Position numbers and translations under genes: made by a program
NCBI GenBank assembly: GCA_048262655.1
Contig: JBLXEY010000005.1
Span: 62,001 to 126,000, forward strand
Direction: 5' to 3'
Length of the DNA: 64,000 bases
Origin: JABMNT01 sp048262655
Lineage (GTDB): Bacteria > Pseudomonadota > Alphaproteobacteria > Rhodospirillales > Casp-alpha2
The notes under the pieces: model-generated
The model's database searches: none
What the model saw: only the letters and a program-made list of their open reading frames with translations
What the model was told of the DNA's origin: nothing
Shown: one piece after another, positions 35,040-43,675 of the stretch
Layout: every line of letters starts with the position of its first letter
How positions within the stretch are numbered: position 1 is the stretch's first letter

Positions 35040-36026
35040 TTACTGGCTTCCCGGCACACCCGAGTCAGGGGTCAAAGACGGTGGCGGCAATGAAGGCGGA
35101 AGGTCTTTTTGCAGCGGCTGAATTGGCTTCAACATTCCTCCGCTGAGCGCTTTTAAACGGCGATTTCTCTCGCGATTCACGATGTCGCGCACCGATCCTG
35201 CTGCGGCTCCAGCGATCATGACTGCGGTCTGCCCCCAGCGCCCGTCAAAAGTGCCCGCCTGGACGATATTTTTCTGGCTTGCACGACCAATTTCCTCCCC
35301 CTGGTCGTCAACCAGAATCCAGTCGATTTGAACCTGTTGTTTTTCAGAAACCGGCGAATCGATGCGGACCCGCGATTTCAATTGGAACTCGGCATCGCCG
35401 GGGGTTTTGGCAACGGCAAGGCCTGTATCACCCAAGGCATAACTCATGGCACGGGTCAGCGAAAAGTTACCATCCCCAGGCGCGTCGATAACCGGCTGTA
35501 CCCAGACTCCGGTTTTTTGAGCGCTCATTGTTTCTGCTGGATCACCCGATCCGACCAGTTGCTCTGCCAGCGCGGAGGCGGTACCTGAGCCGATCTCCCG
35601 AATAATCTGTGGAGAGCCGTAATCCCATTCCAGAGAACTTGCCGTGAATTCATATTGGAACGTATATATCAATTCACCATCACGTTTGGTCAAAGCCCAA
35701 ACAATATGGCTTGGCGTCGTCTTTTGGTTTAAATCGCGCGCACCTTCTACCCAGCCATCTAGGACATGGGTGCTTTTCCCCGAATCACCCGTATAAGCGA
35801 TGACTTCGCGCCGAGACAACTCATCCGCAACCGCTTGTGCTAACAATTTCGCCATTGGGATTGACGTCCCGTTCACCGCATTGACCGCGACAACCGGCGG
35901 CAGACCGTGTGCAATCAGATCATTGCGCGTCCCTTCTGCCTCTTTGCGAAAAGGCATGGGCAACGGACCACACGCGTTAACGAGCAACACAAACAGAAAC
36001 AGGTAACTGAGTTTCACACGCCTCAT
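35040..36026 (-). CDS. Lipoprotein (paralogue B of the preceding lipoprotein family)
   Basis: 328 residues with a signal peptide and lipobox (LFVLLVNAC near residue 19). An N-terminal domain (AVNGTSIPMAKLLAQAVADEL) and a C-terminal domain (VIDAPGDGNFSLTRAMSYAL, then IDWILVDDQGEEIGRASQKNIV and AGTFDGRWGQTAVMIAG) parallel those of the larger neighbour but without its long linker. A proline-rich tail ends it. The two genes are tandem copies that diverged. Position downstream of the lgt-containing block is of interest, since Lgt acts on lipoproteins, but this may be coincidence. Confidence 0.7.
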   Translation of the reverse strand: MRRVKLSYLFLFVLLVNACGPLPMPFRKEAEGTRNDLIAHGLPPVVAVNAVNGTSIPMAKLLAQAVADELSRREVIAYTGDSGKSTHVLDGWVEGARDLNQKTTPSHIVWALTKRDGELIYTFQYEFTASSLEWDYGSPQIIREIGSGTASALAEQLVGSGDPAETMSAQKTGVWVQPVIDAPGDGNFSLTRAMSYALGDTGLAVAKTPGDAEFQLKSRVRIDSPVSEKQQVQIDWILVDDQGEEIGRASQKNIVQAGTFDGRWGQTAVMIAGAAAGSVRDIVNRERNRRLKALSGGMLKPIQPLQKDLPPSLPPPSLTPDSGVPGSQ

Positions 36027-36114
36027 TCTTAAATCTTACACAAAGACACAGGTAGCCAGGAGGCCTAATAAAAGAAGTGAGAAAAAAACAAACAAATGGG
36101 GCATTTTTGAGGCC

Positions 36115-37266
36115 TTACCCGACCACGTTATCGAGCGTTGAACGCGATAAACGCTCATGCCCCGATTCGGTCACCAATACCGTTTCGCCTAATGTCATCG
36201 CCAGGCCTTGTGCTTCGTCAAACAAGATCATATGGCAAAAAATCACCATTCCTGGCTCAAAAGGCACAGGATTGTTCGCGTACAACATCGGCCAATCCAT
36301 CCAGTTTGGCGCAAAGGTGGTCCCCAAACTATAGCCACACGCATTCAAACAATGGTCGGCCATCCCGGATTTGGTAAAGGATGTGACGTGTGCATGAAAG
36401 GCATCTCCAAAAGTATTTCCCGGCTGAACAGCATTTTTAACGGCTTCCAAAGCAGCGGCCGCAGCCGAGTACATGGCCAACTGTTTTGGGTTTGTCTTTC
36501 CAAAAAGGAACGTCCGCATCATTGCCGCATGGTAATGGCGGTAAGCCCCAGCCCACTCCAACGTCAGTTGATCGTTTTCTGACAAGGTGCGACGCCCCGT
36601 ATAGTAACGGCATAACAACGCGTCTTTCGCAGACCCAATAATAAATTCGTTGCCTGGATAATCGCCCCCTCCTTCAAAGACAGCTCCCTGCATCGCAGCC
36701 AAAATGGTTCCTTCAGAAACACCCGGCGCTGCCAACTCTCTAGCGGCATCATAGGCATCATCAGCAAGCTCCGCTGCTTTCCTGACATAGGCGATTTCGG
36801 CCGGACTTTTGATCACCCTGAGTTTGCTGACCAATTCTGATGCATCGTCGAGATGACAAAAACCATCCAAAGCGGCACTCAGGCGCTGACCATTGCGCGC
36901 CGTCAAACCGTAGGCCTCCCATTCGACGCCTAACCGCTTACCTGCCAACCCAAATTCAGATAAAATACCTTTCAAGTCTTGGGCCGGACGGGCATCCGGT
37001 CCATCGACCCAGATACGAACATCTTCAATCATTGAGGTATGAGTTGCTTGCAACCGATCCGCCGAACGCGTCAGCAGCATCATACGGCCATCCTGTCCCA
37101 AATACAGACATTGAAAAAACACATACCCAAAGGTGTCGTAACCGGTCAGATAAAACATCGTTTCCTGTCGAAAGATCAACAGACCGTCCAACCCCTGGGC
37201 GCTCATGGCTGCTTGCGTGCGATTTCTGCGCTCCGCCAATTCATTCTCAGTAAAGTGCAATGCCAT
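36115..37266 (-). CDS. M24-fold protein of creatinase / ectoine-hydrolase type, metal site lost
   Basis: 383 residues with an N-terminal creatinase-type domain (~1-125) and a C-terminal pita-bread fold. Where Xaa-Pro peptidases bind two metals, the ligands are changed: LEWAG (Asp to Glu), HAAMMRTF (Asp to Ala), CGYSLG (His to Tyr), FCHMIL (Glu to His) and TLGETVLVT (Glu position Gly). Loss of metal ligands is known in creatinase and some hydrolases of the group, so a metal-free amidohydrolase for a small compound is more likely than a peptidase. It lies two bases after pgeF on the same strand. Confidence 0.75.
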   Translation of the reverse strand: MALHFTENELAERRNRTQAAMSAQGLDGLLIFRQETMFYLTGYDTFGYVFFQCLYLGQDGRMMLLTRSADRLQATHTSMIEDVRIWVDGPDARPAQDLKGILSEFGLAGKRLGVEWEAYGLTARNGQRLSAALDGFCHLDDASELVSKLRVIKSPAEIAYVRKAAELADDAYDAARELAAPGVSEGTILAAMQGAVFEGGGDYPGNEFIIGSAKDALLCRYYTGRRTLSENDQLTLEWAGAYRHYHAAMMRTFLFGKTNPKQLAMYSAAAAALEAVKNAVQPGNTFGDAFHAHVTSFTKSGMADHCLNACGYSLGTTFAPNWMDWPMLYANNPVPFEPGMVIFCHMILFDEAQGLAMTLGETVLVTESGHERLSRSTLDNVVG

Positions 37267-37268
37267 AA

Positions 37269-38039
37269 TCAGTCCTCGCTTATTACGATTGCGGAAAGCC
37301 CTCGACCATAGTCACTTTCCTTACGATGGGTTGCACGGCGATAACTATAAAACTGGTCTTCGTGCGTATAGGTATCGATGGATACATTTTCGACATGGGA
37401 TAAACCCAATTCACCGAGGCGGTCGACGACAAATCCTGGCAAATCAAAAAGAAAATGCTCGGGCCGTTCTGACGATATAAAGTACCGGGCGTAGGTGTCA
37501 TTCTGCGAGATAAATGTCTGACGATACTCTGGCCCAACTTCGTACGATTTTTGATGAATACACGGCCCAACCGCAGCCTTAATCCGCGATCGATCCGCAC
37601 CCAGCTCTTCCATTTGATCAACTGTATTCCCAAGAACTCCGCCAAGCGCTCCCTGCCACCCGGCATGAGCCGCGCCGACAACAGCGGCTGCAGTATCAGC
37701 AAAGAGAACCGGCGTACAGTCTGCACTCATAACACCAATTGCCAAACCGGGTCGGTTCGTGACAACACCATCGGCCTTTGGCCGTGCATCAAGCGCCCAA
37801 CGCTCCGTTGCCACGACGACCTGTGGCGAATGAATTTGATAGATCGTGTTCAGGTCCATTTGGCCCAACCCAAACTTTGCCATAGCGATCTTGCGATTCT
37901 GGTCAATATTCGTTGTCAGGTCACCTGATCCGTAACCGCAGTTTAGCCCCTGAAAGACGCCCGAACTCACACCATTTTCGCGGGTGAAAAATGCATGTTT
38001 TACTGATTCTATTTGGCTTAATTCTGATGATGTGATCAT
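37269..38039 (-). CDS. pgeF: Peptidoglycan editing factor / multicopper-like purine nucleoside enzyme (YfiH)
   Basis: 256 residues. The family motifs are seen: HAFFTRENGVSSGVFQGLNCG near residues 15-35, MSADCTPVLFAD near 103-114 with the zinc Cys, GAAHAGWQGALGGVL near 121-135 with a zinc His, and GPCIHQKSYEVG near 157-168. YfiH proteins correct wrong amino acids in cell-wall precursors and some have purine nucleoside phosphorylase activity. It lies 18 bases after midA in the hldD-lgt-midA-pgeF block. Confidence 0.92.
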   Translation of the reverse strand: MITSSELSQIESVKHAFFTRENGVSSGVFQGLNCGYGSGDLTTNIDQNRKIAMAKFGLGQMDLNTIYQIHSPQVVVATERWALDARPKADGVVTNRPGLAIGVMSADCTPVLFADTAAAVVGAAHAGWQGALGGVLGNTVDQMEELGADRSRIKAAVGPCIHQKSYEVGPEYRQTFISQNDTYARYFISSERPEHFLFDLPGFVVDRLGELGLSHVENVSIDTYTHEDQFYSYRRATHRKESDYGRGLSAIVISED

Positions 38040-38057
38040 TGGAGCACCCTATCAGGT

Positions 38058-39137
38058 TTACGAGTTGTTTTGAAATCCCGAAGGCACCGGCATTTCAGGG
38101 CCCGTCATTGCAACGACTTTAAACAACGTCCCCATTTGATCGGCGTTAATCAATCGGTCACGACCGCTTAGCAGCAATTTCAATTGTTCGGGGGTTGCCC
38201 GCGCTTGCAATGCCTCGGCTCTTTCCATAATCCCCAATGATTTAAGAAATGCGCCTTGAGATACCGCCCCATAGGTTAACGCCCCCTCCGCTTGGGCAAC
38301 TTTCATCAAAGCCTGGAAATCTACGTGGGCCGTTAAATCGGCTTCCCCTGGGGCATCAAGCACATTTGAATAGGCATGGTTTTTGACTGCCTGCAAGGTA
38401 TCGCCAAATCCGCTGGTTGCATGCCCATAATCTATAAAAAGGGCACAGCCCCCGTATATTTTACATTTCTTCGCCAGGGCCTGAACCAATTGCTTTGAAA
38501 TGGGGGAGACCTCAAAAACATCGCCCACTTTTGGCTGCAAGCCCAGCGTCGCAGCTTCCAAAGAAAATGACGGTGGCCAAGGCGCAAACACAAAAGTATC
38601 TCCATCCAAACCAACCCGGCGTTCAAGCCAACCGTGTTCGGTGTATTCAAACTGGTGAATGGGCAATGCATCAAAAAATTCATTTGCGATCACAATGGCC
38701 GGCCCATCCGGCAAGGTATCAATGCCTTTGTGCCAAGTCGGCTTGCAGTCTGTTAAAGCTTGCTTTTGATGAGCCCGAAGGCGATCACTTGTCTCAACCA
38801 GATGCAGGTCCATTGCCTCCGCAAACTCAGGCAAACCGCGCGCGGCACGCAGGGCATCTGCCATTAATGTCCCGCGTCCAGGGCCAAGTTCAACCAGGTT
38901 AAAGGAGCCGGGCTTATCCATCGCGTGCCACTGATGGACGGCCCATAGGCCGAGCAATTCACCAAACATCTGAGATATTTCGGGTGCCGTAATAAAATCA
39001 CCACTGCCTCCAAATGGCTCGTGATGTAGATAATATCCATAGTCTGGATGGCTCAGACAGGCTTCCATATAAGCCGCAATATCGATTGCGCCTTCCCTGG
39101 AAATTCGGTCTCTTAAATGTTCCTGCAGCGTGCTCAT
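38058..39137 (-). CDS. MidA/NDUFAF7-type SAM-dependent methyltransferase (DUF185)
   Basis: 359 residues from the ATG at 39137, whose ATGA overlap with the lgt stop decides the start against a much longer open frame. The Rossmann methyltransferase site LVELGPGRGTLMADALRA follows EISQMFGELLGLWA, then ANEFFDALPIHQFEY and FIDYGHATSGFGDTLQAV. The mitochondrial relative NDUFAF7 methylates an arginine of complex I subunit NDUFS2 during assembly, so a similar role on bacterial complex I is plausible. Cytoplasmic. Translationally coupled to lgt. Confidence 0.92.
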   Translation of the reverse strand: MSTLQEHLRDRISREGAIDIAAYMEACLSHPDYGYYLHHEPFGGSGDFITAPEISQMFGELLGLWAVHQWHAMDKPGSFNLVELGPGRGTLMADALRAARGLPEFAEAMDLHLVETSDRLRAHQKQALTDCKPTWHKGIDTLPDGPAIVIANEFFDALPIHQFEYTEHGWLERRVGLDGDTFVFAPWPPSFSLEAATLGLQPKVGDVFEVSPISKQLVQALAKKCKIYGGCALFIDYGHATSGFGDTLQAVKNHAYSNVLDAPGEADLTAHVDFQALMKVAQAEGALTYGAVSQGAFLKSLGIMERAEALQARATPEQLKLLLSGRDRLINADQMGTLFKVVAMTGPEMPVPSGFQNNS

Positions 39138-39931
39138 GCAGAACGGGACTTTGCTCGGACAATCAAAAACAGACCCGCAAGAACCATCGGCAACGATAAC
39201 CACTGACCCATCGTACCGCCGAGAAACAAAAGCCCGAGGTGCGCGTCCGGTTGGCGAAATAATTCGACCGTCCCACGTGCCGCCGCATAACCCAGAATAA
39301 ACAACCCGGTCGCCCGTCCTGGGTAATTGCGAACGGCGTCGACGCGCCACAATAAATTGACGACGACAAAAAGAACAATGCCTTCCAGAGCCGCCTCATA
39401 AAGCTGGCTTGGATGACGCGGTTCCGGACCGCCCATCGGAAAGACCATGGCCCAAGGCACATCGGTAACTCGGCCGTAAAGTTCGCCATTTATAAAGTTC
39501 GCAACGCGCCCGAAGAACAAACCGATGGGCGCGGCACAAGCTACCAGATCGGCAAATTGCAGTGCGGGAATCTGACGTTTTCGGGTAAACAAGATGCCCG
39601 CAACAACCACACCCAAGAATCCGCCGTGAAAGGACATGCCCCCTTCCCAGACGTAGAGAATTTGAATTGGATTATCGAGATAAAATGCCGCTTTATAAAA
39701 CAGAATATAACCGAGACGCCCACCCAATATTACGCCCAGGGTCGCCCAGGTGATGAAATCCATCGCGTCATCGTCAGATAACAGTCCGCCCATTCGCCGC
39801 GCCAAATGGCGGATATACATACAGCCCAAAACCAGCCCGGCAATGTAGGCCAGCGAATACCAGCGAACCGCGATAGGTCCGACCTGAAAGATAATCGGAT
39901 CAATGTTAAGAAACGGCAGTGTCAGGAACAT
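39134..39931 (-). CDS. lgt: Prolipoprotein diacylglyceryl transferase
   Basis: 265 residues with seven hydrophobic segments. Lgt moves diacylglycerol from phosphatidylglycerol to the lipobox cysteine of prolipoproteins in the inner membrane. Its signature is seen near residues 145-157 (GRVANFINGELYGR), along with VRWYSLAYIAGL at the start, GGRLGYILFY, GGMSFHGGFLG and HPSQLYEAALEG. It ends in ATGA overlap with midA and follows hldD by 17 bases. Several probable lipoprotein substrates are encoded in this window. Confidence 0.96.
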   Translation of the reverse strand: MFLTLPFLNIDPIIFQVGPIAVRWYSLAYIAGLVLGCMYIRHLARRMGGLLSDDDAMDFITWATLGVILGGRLGYILFYKAAFYLDNPIQILYVWEGGMSFHGGFLGVVVAGILFTRKRQIPALQFADLVACAAPIGLFFGRVANFINGELYGRVTDVPWAMVFPMGGPEPRHPSQLYEAALEGIVLFVVVNLLWRVDAVRNYPGRATGLFILGYAAARGTVELFRQPDAHLGLLFLGGTMGQWLSLPMVLAGLFLIVRAKSRSA

Positions 39932-39948
39932 GATGAGTCTATTGCCAT

Positions 39949-40935
39949 CTAACGATAAGGGTCATCTGCATGCAGGAAGTTTTTCACGTAATTGGCCACA
40001 CCATCTTCCAATGAGGTCATCGGCTTTGAATATCCCTCTGCCGCCAACCGTTCCATCCTTGCCTGCGTGAAGTACTGATATTTATCGCGAATGTCTTCGG
40101 GCGTGTCCACGTAGTTGATCAATGGCTCTGTATTGAGCGCTGCGTAAACGGCGCGAGCCAAATCGGCAAAGCTCCGGGCTTTACCGGTACCGCAATTAAA
40201 CAAGCCGTTAACGTCCGGATTGTCGAGGAGCCAAAGGACAATATCGACACAATCACCCACCCAGATAAAATCACGAAGCTGCCCGCCATCTGCGTAATCT
40301 GGATGGTGTGATTTGAATAGCGTGCAAGCTTCACCCTTTGCGGCGATCGGGTAAACTTGCGAAACCACACTGGACATACGACCTTTATGATACTCGTTCG
40401 GACCATACACATTGAAAAATTTGAGTCCGGCCCATTGTGGAGGACGCGGCTCACCCTCTTTGATCATAGTGGCGACCCGCCGATCAAAAAGATGCTTGCT
40501 CCAGCCATAGGCATTCAGCGGCTTCAGATTCGCCAAACCCTCGATAGAGCCGTCGTCGTCGAAGCCCCGACTTCCATCACCATAAGTGGCGGCAGATGAC
40601 GCATAAATAAAGCGCACCTCGTTGGCTGCGCACCAGTGCCACAACGCCATCGGGTATTGAAAATTATTTTCGATGATCAAATCAGCATCGCGCTCCGTCG
40701 TCGCTGAAATGGCCCCCATATGAATAACCGCTTCGACATCCGCACTATTGGTGTCAAGGAAGGACAATAAATTTTCAGGAAGAATGACATCATGCAACGC
40801 ATGCGCGGCTATATTTCGCCAGCGTTCATCATCCTTCAGACGGTCAACGACAACAATGGGGCCAAGGTTCCGCTCAGCAAGACTGCTGACGATGTTCGAA
40901 CCAATAAAACCCGCGCCACCGGTCACAACGTACAT
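39949..40935 (-). CDS. hldD: ADP-L-glycero-D-manno-heptose 6-epimerase
   Basis: 328 residues from the ATG at 40935, with AAGGGA six bases upstream; the earlier ATG at 40950 lacks a ribosome site. Extended short-chain dehydrogenase fold: NADP site MYVVTGGAGFIGSNIV at the start, then SSAATYG with catalytic Ser and YGWSKHLFD as the YxxxK motif. The HldD-type features (FFNVYGPNEYHKGRMSSV and LRDFIWVGDCV) point to the heptose epimerase of LPS inner-core synthesis rather than another epimerase. First gene of the lgt block. Confidence 0.92.
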   Translation of the reverse strand: MYVVTGGAGFIGSNIVSSLAERNLGPIVVVDRLKDDERWRNIAAHALHDVILPENLLSFLDTNSADVEAVIHMGAISATTERDADLIIENNFQYPMALWHWCAANEVRFIYASSAATYGDGSRGFDDDGSIEGLANLKPLNAYGWSKHLFDRRVATMIKEGEPRPPQWAGLKFFNVYGPNEYHKGRMSSVVSQVYPIAAKGEACTLFKSHHPDYADGGQLRDFIWVGDCVDIVLWLLDNPDVNGLFNCGTGKARSFADLARAVYAALNTEPLINYVDTPEDIRDKYQYFTQARMERLAAEGYSKPMTSLEDGVANYVKNFLHADDPYR

Positions 40936-41063
40936 AGATAATCCCTTCATATGGAAGCAAACTTATAGGCATTGCGCGTTCTCCCTGCAAGCCATCCTGC
41001 ACTTGAAGATTACCGTTTCTAAGCTCATACTCTGGTCACTTCGAATTAGGCAGGACACGTCAC

Positions 41064-41387
41064 ATGCAAACCAACAACCGTATTCTCGATGATCTGGCAA
41101 AAGTCGCCAATGGCGCTGTATCAACGCTGGTTGGTGTCAAAAGCGAAGTTGAAGCCTCGGTCCGCCAGCAGTTGGAGAAGTTGCTTGTTGATATGGATCT
41201 TGTTACCCGAGAAGAGTTCGAAGCGATGAAATCCGTTGCCATTGCCGCACGCACAGAACAAGAACAACTTGAAAAGCGCGTCGCCACCCTGGAAGCGGCC
41301 CTTGCGAATCTGCAACCTGCAAAAGTGAAAACGAAATCTTCGAAGCCTGCCACAAAACGGTCGCCACGCAAATCGGCGGCAAAATAA
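41064..41387 (+). CDS. ubiK: Ubiquinone biosynthesis accessory factor, BMFP family
   Basis: 107 residues: an N-terminal helix (RILDDLAKVANGAVSTLVGVK), then a coiled-coil with heptads from about residue 45 to 85 (REEFEAMKSVAI ... LEKRVATLEAAL) and a Lys/Ser/Pro-rich tail. This is the YqiC/BMFP layout; UbiK trimers bind lipids and help the UbiIJK-type ubiquinone complex. A hairpin terminator overlaps its stop. A COQ9-like gene lies two genes on, so ubiquinone functions may cluster here. Confidence 0.85.
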   Translation: MQTNNRILDDLAKVANGAVSTLVGVKSEVEASVRQQLEKLLVDMDLVTREEFEAMKSVAIAARTEQEQLEKRVATLEAALANLQPAKVKTKSSKPATKRSPRKSAAK

Positions 41388-41404
41388 CGCGCTCGGACCG
41401 CGTT
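41386..41404 (+). terminator. Probable terminator of ubiK
   Basis: AACGCG (41386-41391) pairs with CGCGTT (41399-41404), followed by a short T-run. The stem is only six pairs, so termination may be partial. Confidence 0.45.
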
Positions 41405-41534
41405 TTAACGCCTCTTAAACCCCTGCATTTCTGCCGGTTTTTTTCAGCAATTATCTTATCCACATGATTTTTAGGTCTGCCCTCAGTTGACCCTTGCACC
41501 AGACTCCACGGTCGGGCAGTCTAAACTTAGTAGC

Positions 41535-41592
41535 GACCGGTAAGGGTCACACCATATCTAGACCATACGCTAGATATAGATGTTTACCGGTC
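41535..41592 (+). ncRNA. Nested hairpin RNA element in the ybjN leader
   Basis: Two nested inverted repeats: outer arms GACCGGTAA (41535-41543) and TTACCGGTC (41584-41592), inner arms ATATCTAG (41554-41561) and CTAGATAT (41570-41577), all exact. The 58-base element ends 43 bases before the ybjN start codon. It lies in a 247-base gap after ubiK. The shape suggests a structured leader, small RNA or paired operator; no known riboswitch motif was recognised. Confidence 0.55.
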
Positions 41593-41634
41593 CGCACTCC
41601 GGCCGCCGATTGGGGCATCTATGAGGAGCGGATC

Positions 41635-42138
41635 ATGACAGATATCAACACATCACAAGATTACCTTGCCGATAACCCGTTAGACATTGTCGAGCGGATC
41701 GTCGAAGTAAACGACTGGATATTTGATCGTCGTAGCGATCAGGAAATGGCCGTTCAGGTGCCAGGAACGTGGTGTGACTACAGCCTGTATTTTGCTTGGA
41801 ACGAAGAAATGGAAGCGCTGCACTTCACGTGCGCCTTCGATATGCGGGTCTCGGACGATCAAAAACCTCGGGTTCACGAATTACTGGCCCTGATCAATGA
41901 TCGCATGTGGCTGGGCCATTTTGGCATGTGGAGCGATGAAGGTTTGCCCATGTACCGCCATGCTCTTCCTTTACGTGGAGCCAAAGGTCCGGCTCTGGAG
42001 CAAATGGAAGATTTGGTCGAAACAGCAGTTCTCGAATGCGAACGGTTCTATCCGGCGTTTCAATATGTGATCTGGGGCGGTAAACAGGCACATGAAGCCA
42101 TTGAATCCGCTATGATTGATACAGTTGGAGAAGCATAG
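41635..42138 (+). CDS. YbjN-domain protein
   Basis: 167 residues from the ATG at 41635, chosen for AGGAG seven bases upstream; the longer open frame would swallow the structured leader. The sequence fits the YbjN sensory-chaperone-like domain: LDIVERIVEVNDWIFDRRSDQEMAVQVPG at the start, then a beta layer with WCDYSLYFAWNEEMEALHFTCAF and a helical end (ECERFYPAFQYVIWGGKQAHEAI). YbjN proteins suppress temperature-sensitive growth defects; their exact task is open. proC starts eight bases downstream, as in many alphaproteobacteria. Confidence 0.85.
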   Translation: MTDINTSQDYLADNPLDIVERIVEVNDWIFDRRSDQEMAVQVPGTWCDYSLYFAWNEEMEALHFTCAFDMRVSDDQKPRVHELLALINDRMWLGHFGMWSDEGLPMYRHALPLRGAKGPALEQMEDLVETAVLECERFYPAFQYVIWGGKQAHEAIESAMIDTVGEA

Positions 42139-42145
42139 GTATCCC

Positions 42146-42961
42146 ATGACGCAAACTCTGCTACTGGCCGGCTGCGGCAAAATGGGCGAAGCGATGTTGT
42201 CCGGTTGGATCGAGCGCGGAATTCCCCCTGAAAATGTCATTATTGTTGAGCCCAATGATGAAACCGCGCGGCGCCTAAGAGATACTTACGGCATATCGAC
42301 TTACGCCAACCCTGACGAAATTCCAAGAAACGCGTCGCCGGGCTTTGTCATTTTTGCGGTTAAACCCCAAATGATGGATAAAGTAGCGCCGGCATATGCC
42401 CGTTTTACGGGACCTGAAACCGCTTTTTTATCGATAGCGGCAGGCAAGACAGTCGCTTACTTCGAGAACGCGCTTGGACAAGACGCTGTAATTGTCCGTG
42501 CTATGCCGAACACCCCTGCAGCTGTCCGTCGCGGCATTACGGTCGCGTTCCCAAATGATCGGGTAAGCGATGCCCAGCGCACCGCGTGCGATAACCTGTT
42601 GCAAGCCGTTGGCAGCGTCGAATGGACCGATCATGAAAATACCATAGATGCTGTCACAGCGCTTTCTGGTGGCGGCCCGGCGTATGTGTTTCTCCTGACC
42701 GAAGTTATGGCTGAGGCGGGCAAACAGGCAGGGTTACCGGATGCTCTGGCGGAACGATTGGCGCGTGAAACCGTTTCAGGCGCAGGAGAATTAATGCGCT
42801 TATCTGACGAAACACCTGCAACGTTAAGAGTTAATGTAACCAGTCCGGCAGGAACGACAGCAGAAGCGCTTGCCATACTAATGGCTGACGATGGCATGCA
42901 GCCTCTAATGACTAAAGCGATTGCGGCAGCAAAAAAGCGTTCAGAGGAACTGGCAGGGTAA
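42146..42961 (+). CDS. proC: Pyrroline-5-carboxylate reductase
   Basis: 271 residues from the ATG at 42146 (an upstream in-frame ATG lies inside ybjN). It reduces pyrroline-5-carboxylate to proline with NADPH. The NADP site LLLAGCGKMGEAMLSGW, the FAVKPQMMDKV segment, the RAMPNTPAAVRRG motif and the C-terminal signature ALSGGGPAYVFLLTEVMAEAG with VTSPAGTTAEAL are all present. It is probably co-transcribed with ybjN. Confidence 0.96.
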   Translation: MTQTLLLAGCGKMGEAMLSGWIERGIPPENVIIVEPNDETARRLRDTYGISTYANPDEIPRNASPGFVIFAVKPQMMDKVAPAYARFTGPETAFLSIAAGKTVAYFENALGQDAVIVRAMPNTPAAVRRGITVAFPNDRVSDAQRTACDNLLQAVGSVEWTDHENTIDAVTALSGGGPAYVFLLTEVMAEAGKQAGLPDALAERLARETVSGAGELMRLSDETPATLRVNVTSPAGTTAEALAILMADDGMQPLMTKAIAAAKKRSEELAG

Positions 42962-43031
42962 CCATCCCACACTGGTAAACCTGTTTCCTTTTCATTACCC
43001 TTGTTTTTAAACGATCAGAAAACAGAGGTAT

Positions 43032-43619
43032 GTGATGCCAACCGCAACGACACCTTCACCAGACATCGTGAAAATAATTATCGACAGCTCCTTAAGCTTG
43101 GCTGTTGAGTTTGGCTGGCGACACGTCGCGCTCTCAGAGGTTGCGGAGCGTGCAGGACTATCCGAAGCAAACCTTCTCCGGCATTTACCAAGCAAGTCAG
43201 CCCTTTTTGAAATGATTGTTCGCGACACTGACGCGCAGGTCCTGACAAATGTTCGTATTGATGAAGACGACGGCAGCGCCCGTGAACGATTGTTCGATGT
43301 TTTAATGGCACGGTTTGATATACTCGCTCCGCGCCGTCTAGGTATTGCTGCGATCCTGCGCGATGGGTTCACGGATCCATTAACCCTTGGTCGCCGTCTG
43401 TGTTGTGTCACGGATTCGATGAAGATAATGCTTGAGACCGCTCAGATTCCAACATCGGGGCCGTTTGGGGCGCTCCGCATCAAGGGGAGCTTGGCCCTAT
43501 ATGCCGCAACGTTCCGCGTCTGGTTACAGGATGATAGTCAGGATATGGCGAAAACCATGGCATCACTCGACAAGGCGTTGATCCAGGTTGAAAAAATAGC
43601 CGGACGGATTCCTGCCTAG
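43032..43619 (+). CDS. TetR-fold protein with COQ9-like C-terminal half
   Basis: 195 residues. The first 60 hold a TetR-type helix-turn-helix (VALSEVAERAGLSEANLLRHLPSKSALFEMIV), while the second half resembles COQ9: ARFDILAPRR near 95-105, then GSLALYAATFRVWLQDDSQD and TMASLDKALIQVEKIA. COQ9 itself has a TetR-like fold that lost DNA binding and binds lipid for ubiquinone synthesis. Either a regulator or a ubiquinone lipid-binding factor is possible; the nearby ubiK supports the second. Usual annotation would be TetR regulator. Confidence 0.65.
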   Translation: MMPTATTPSPDIVKIIIDSSLSLAVEFGWRHVALSEVAERAGLSEANLLRHLPSKSALFEMIVRDTDAQVLTNVRIDEDDGSARERLFDVLMARFDILAPRRLGIAAILRDGFTDPLTLGRRLCCVTDSMKIMLETAQIPTSGPFGALRIKGSLALYAATFRVWLQDDSQDMAKTMASLDKALIQVEKIAGRIPA

Positions 43620-43675
43620 CTTCATCGCGTCCCTCCCTTTTTTCAAACATTCCGCATCTGCGAAATTATTTTTTG

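Noticed and set aside
38058..39350. Longer midA reading start at 39350
   Set aside because: The added 71 residues are antisense to lgt; the ATGA overlap at 39134-39137 gives the start.
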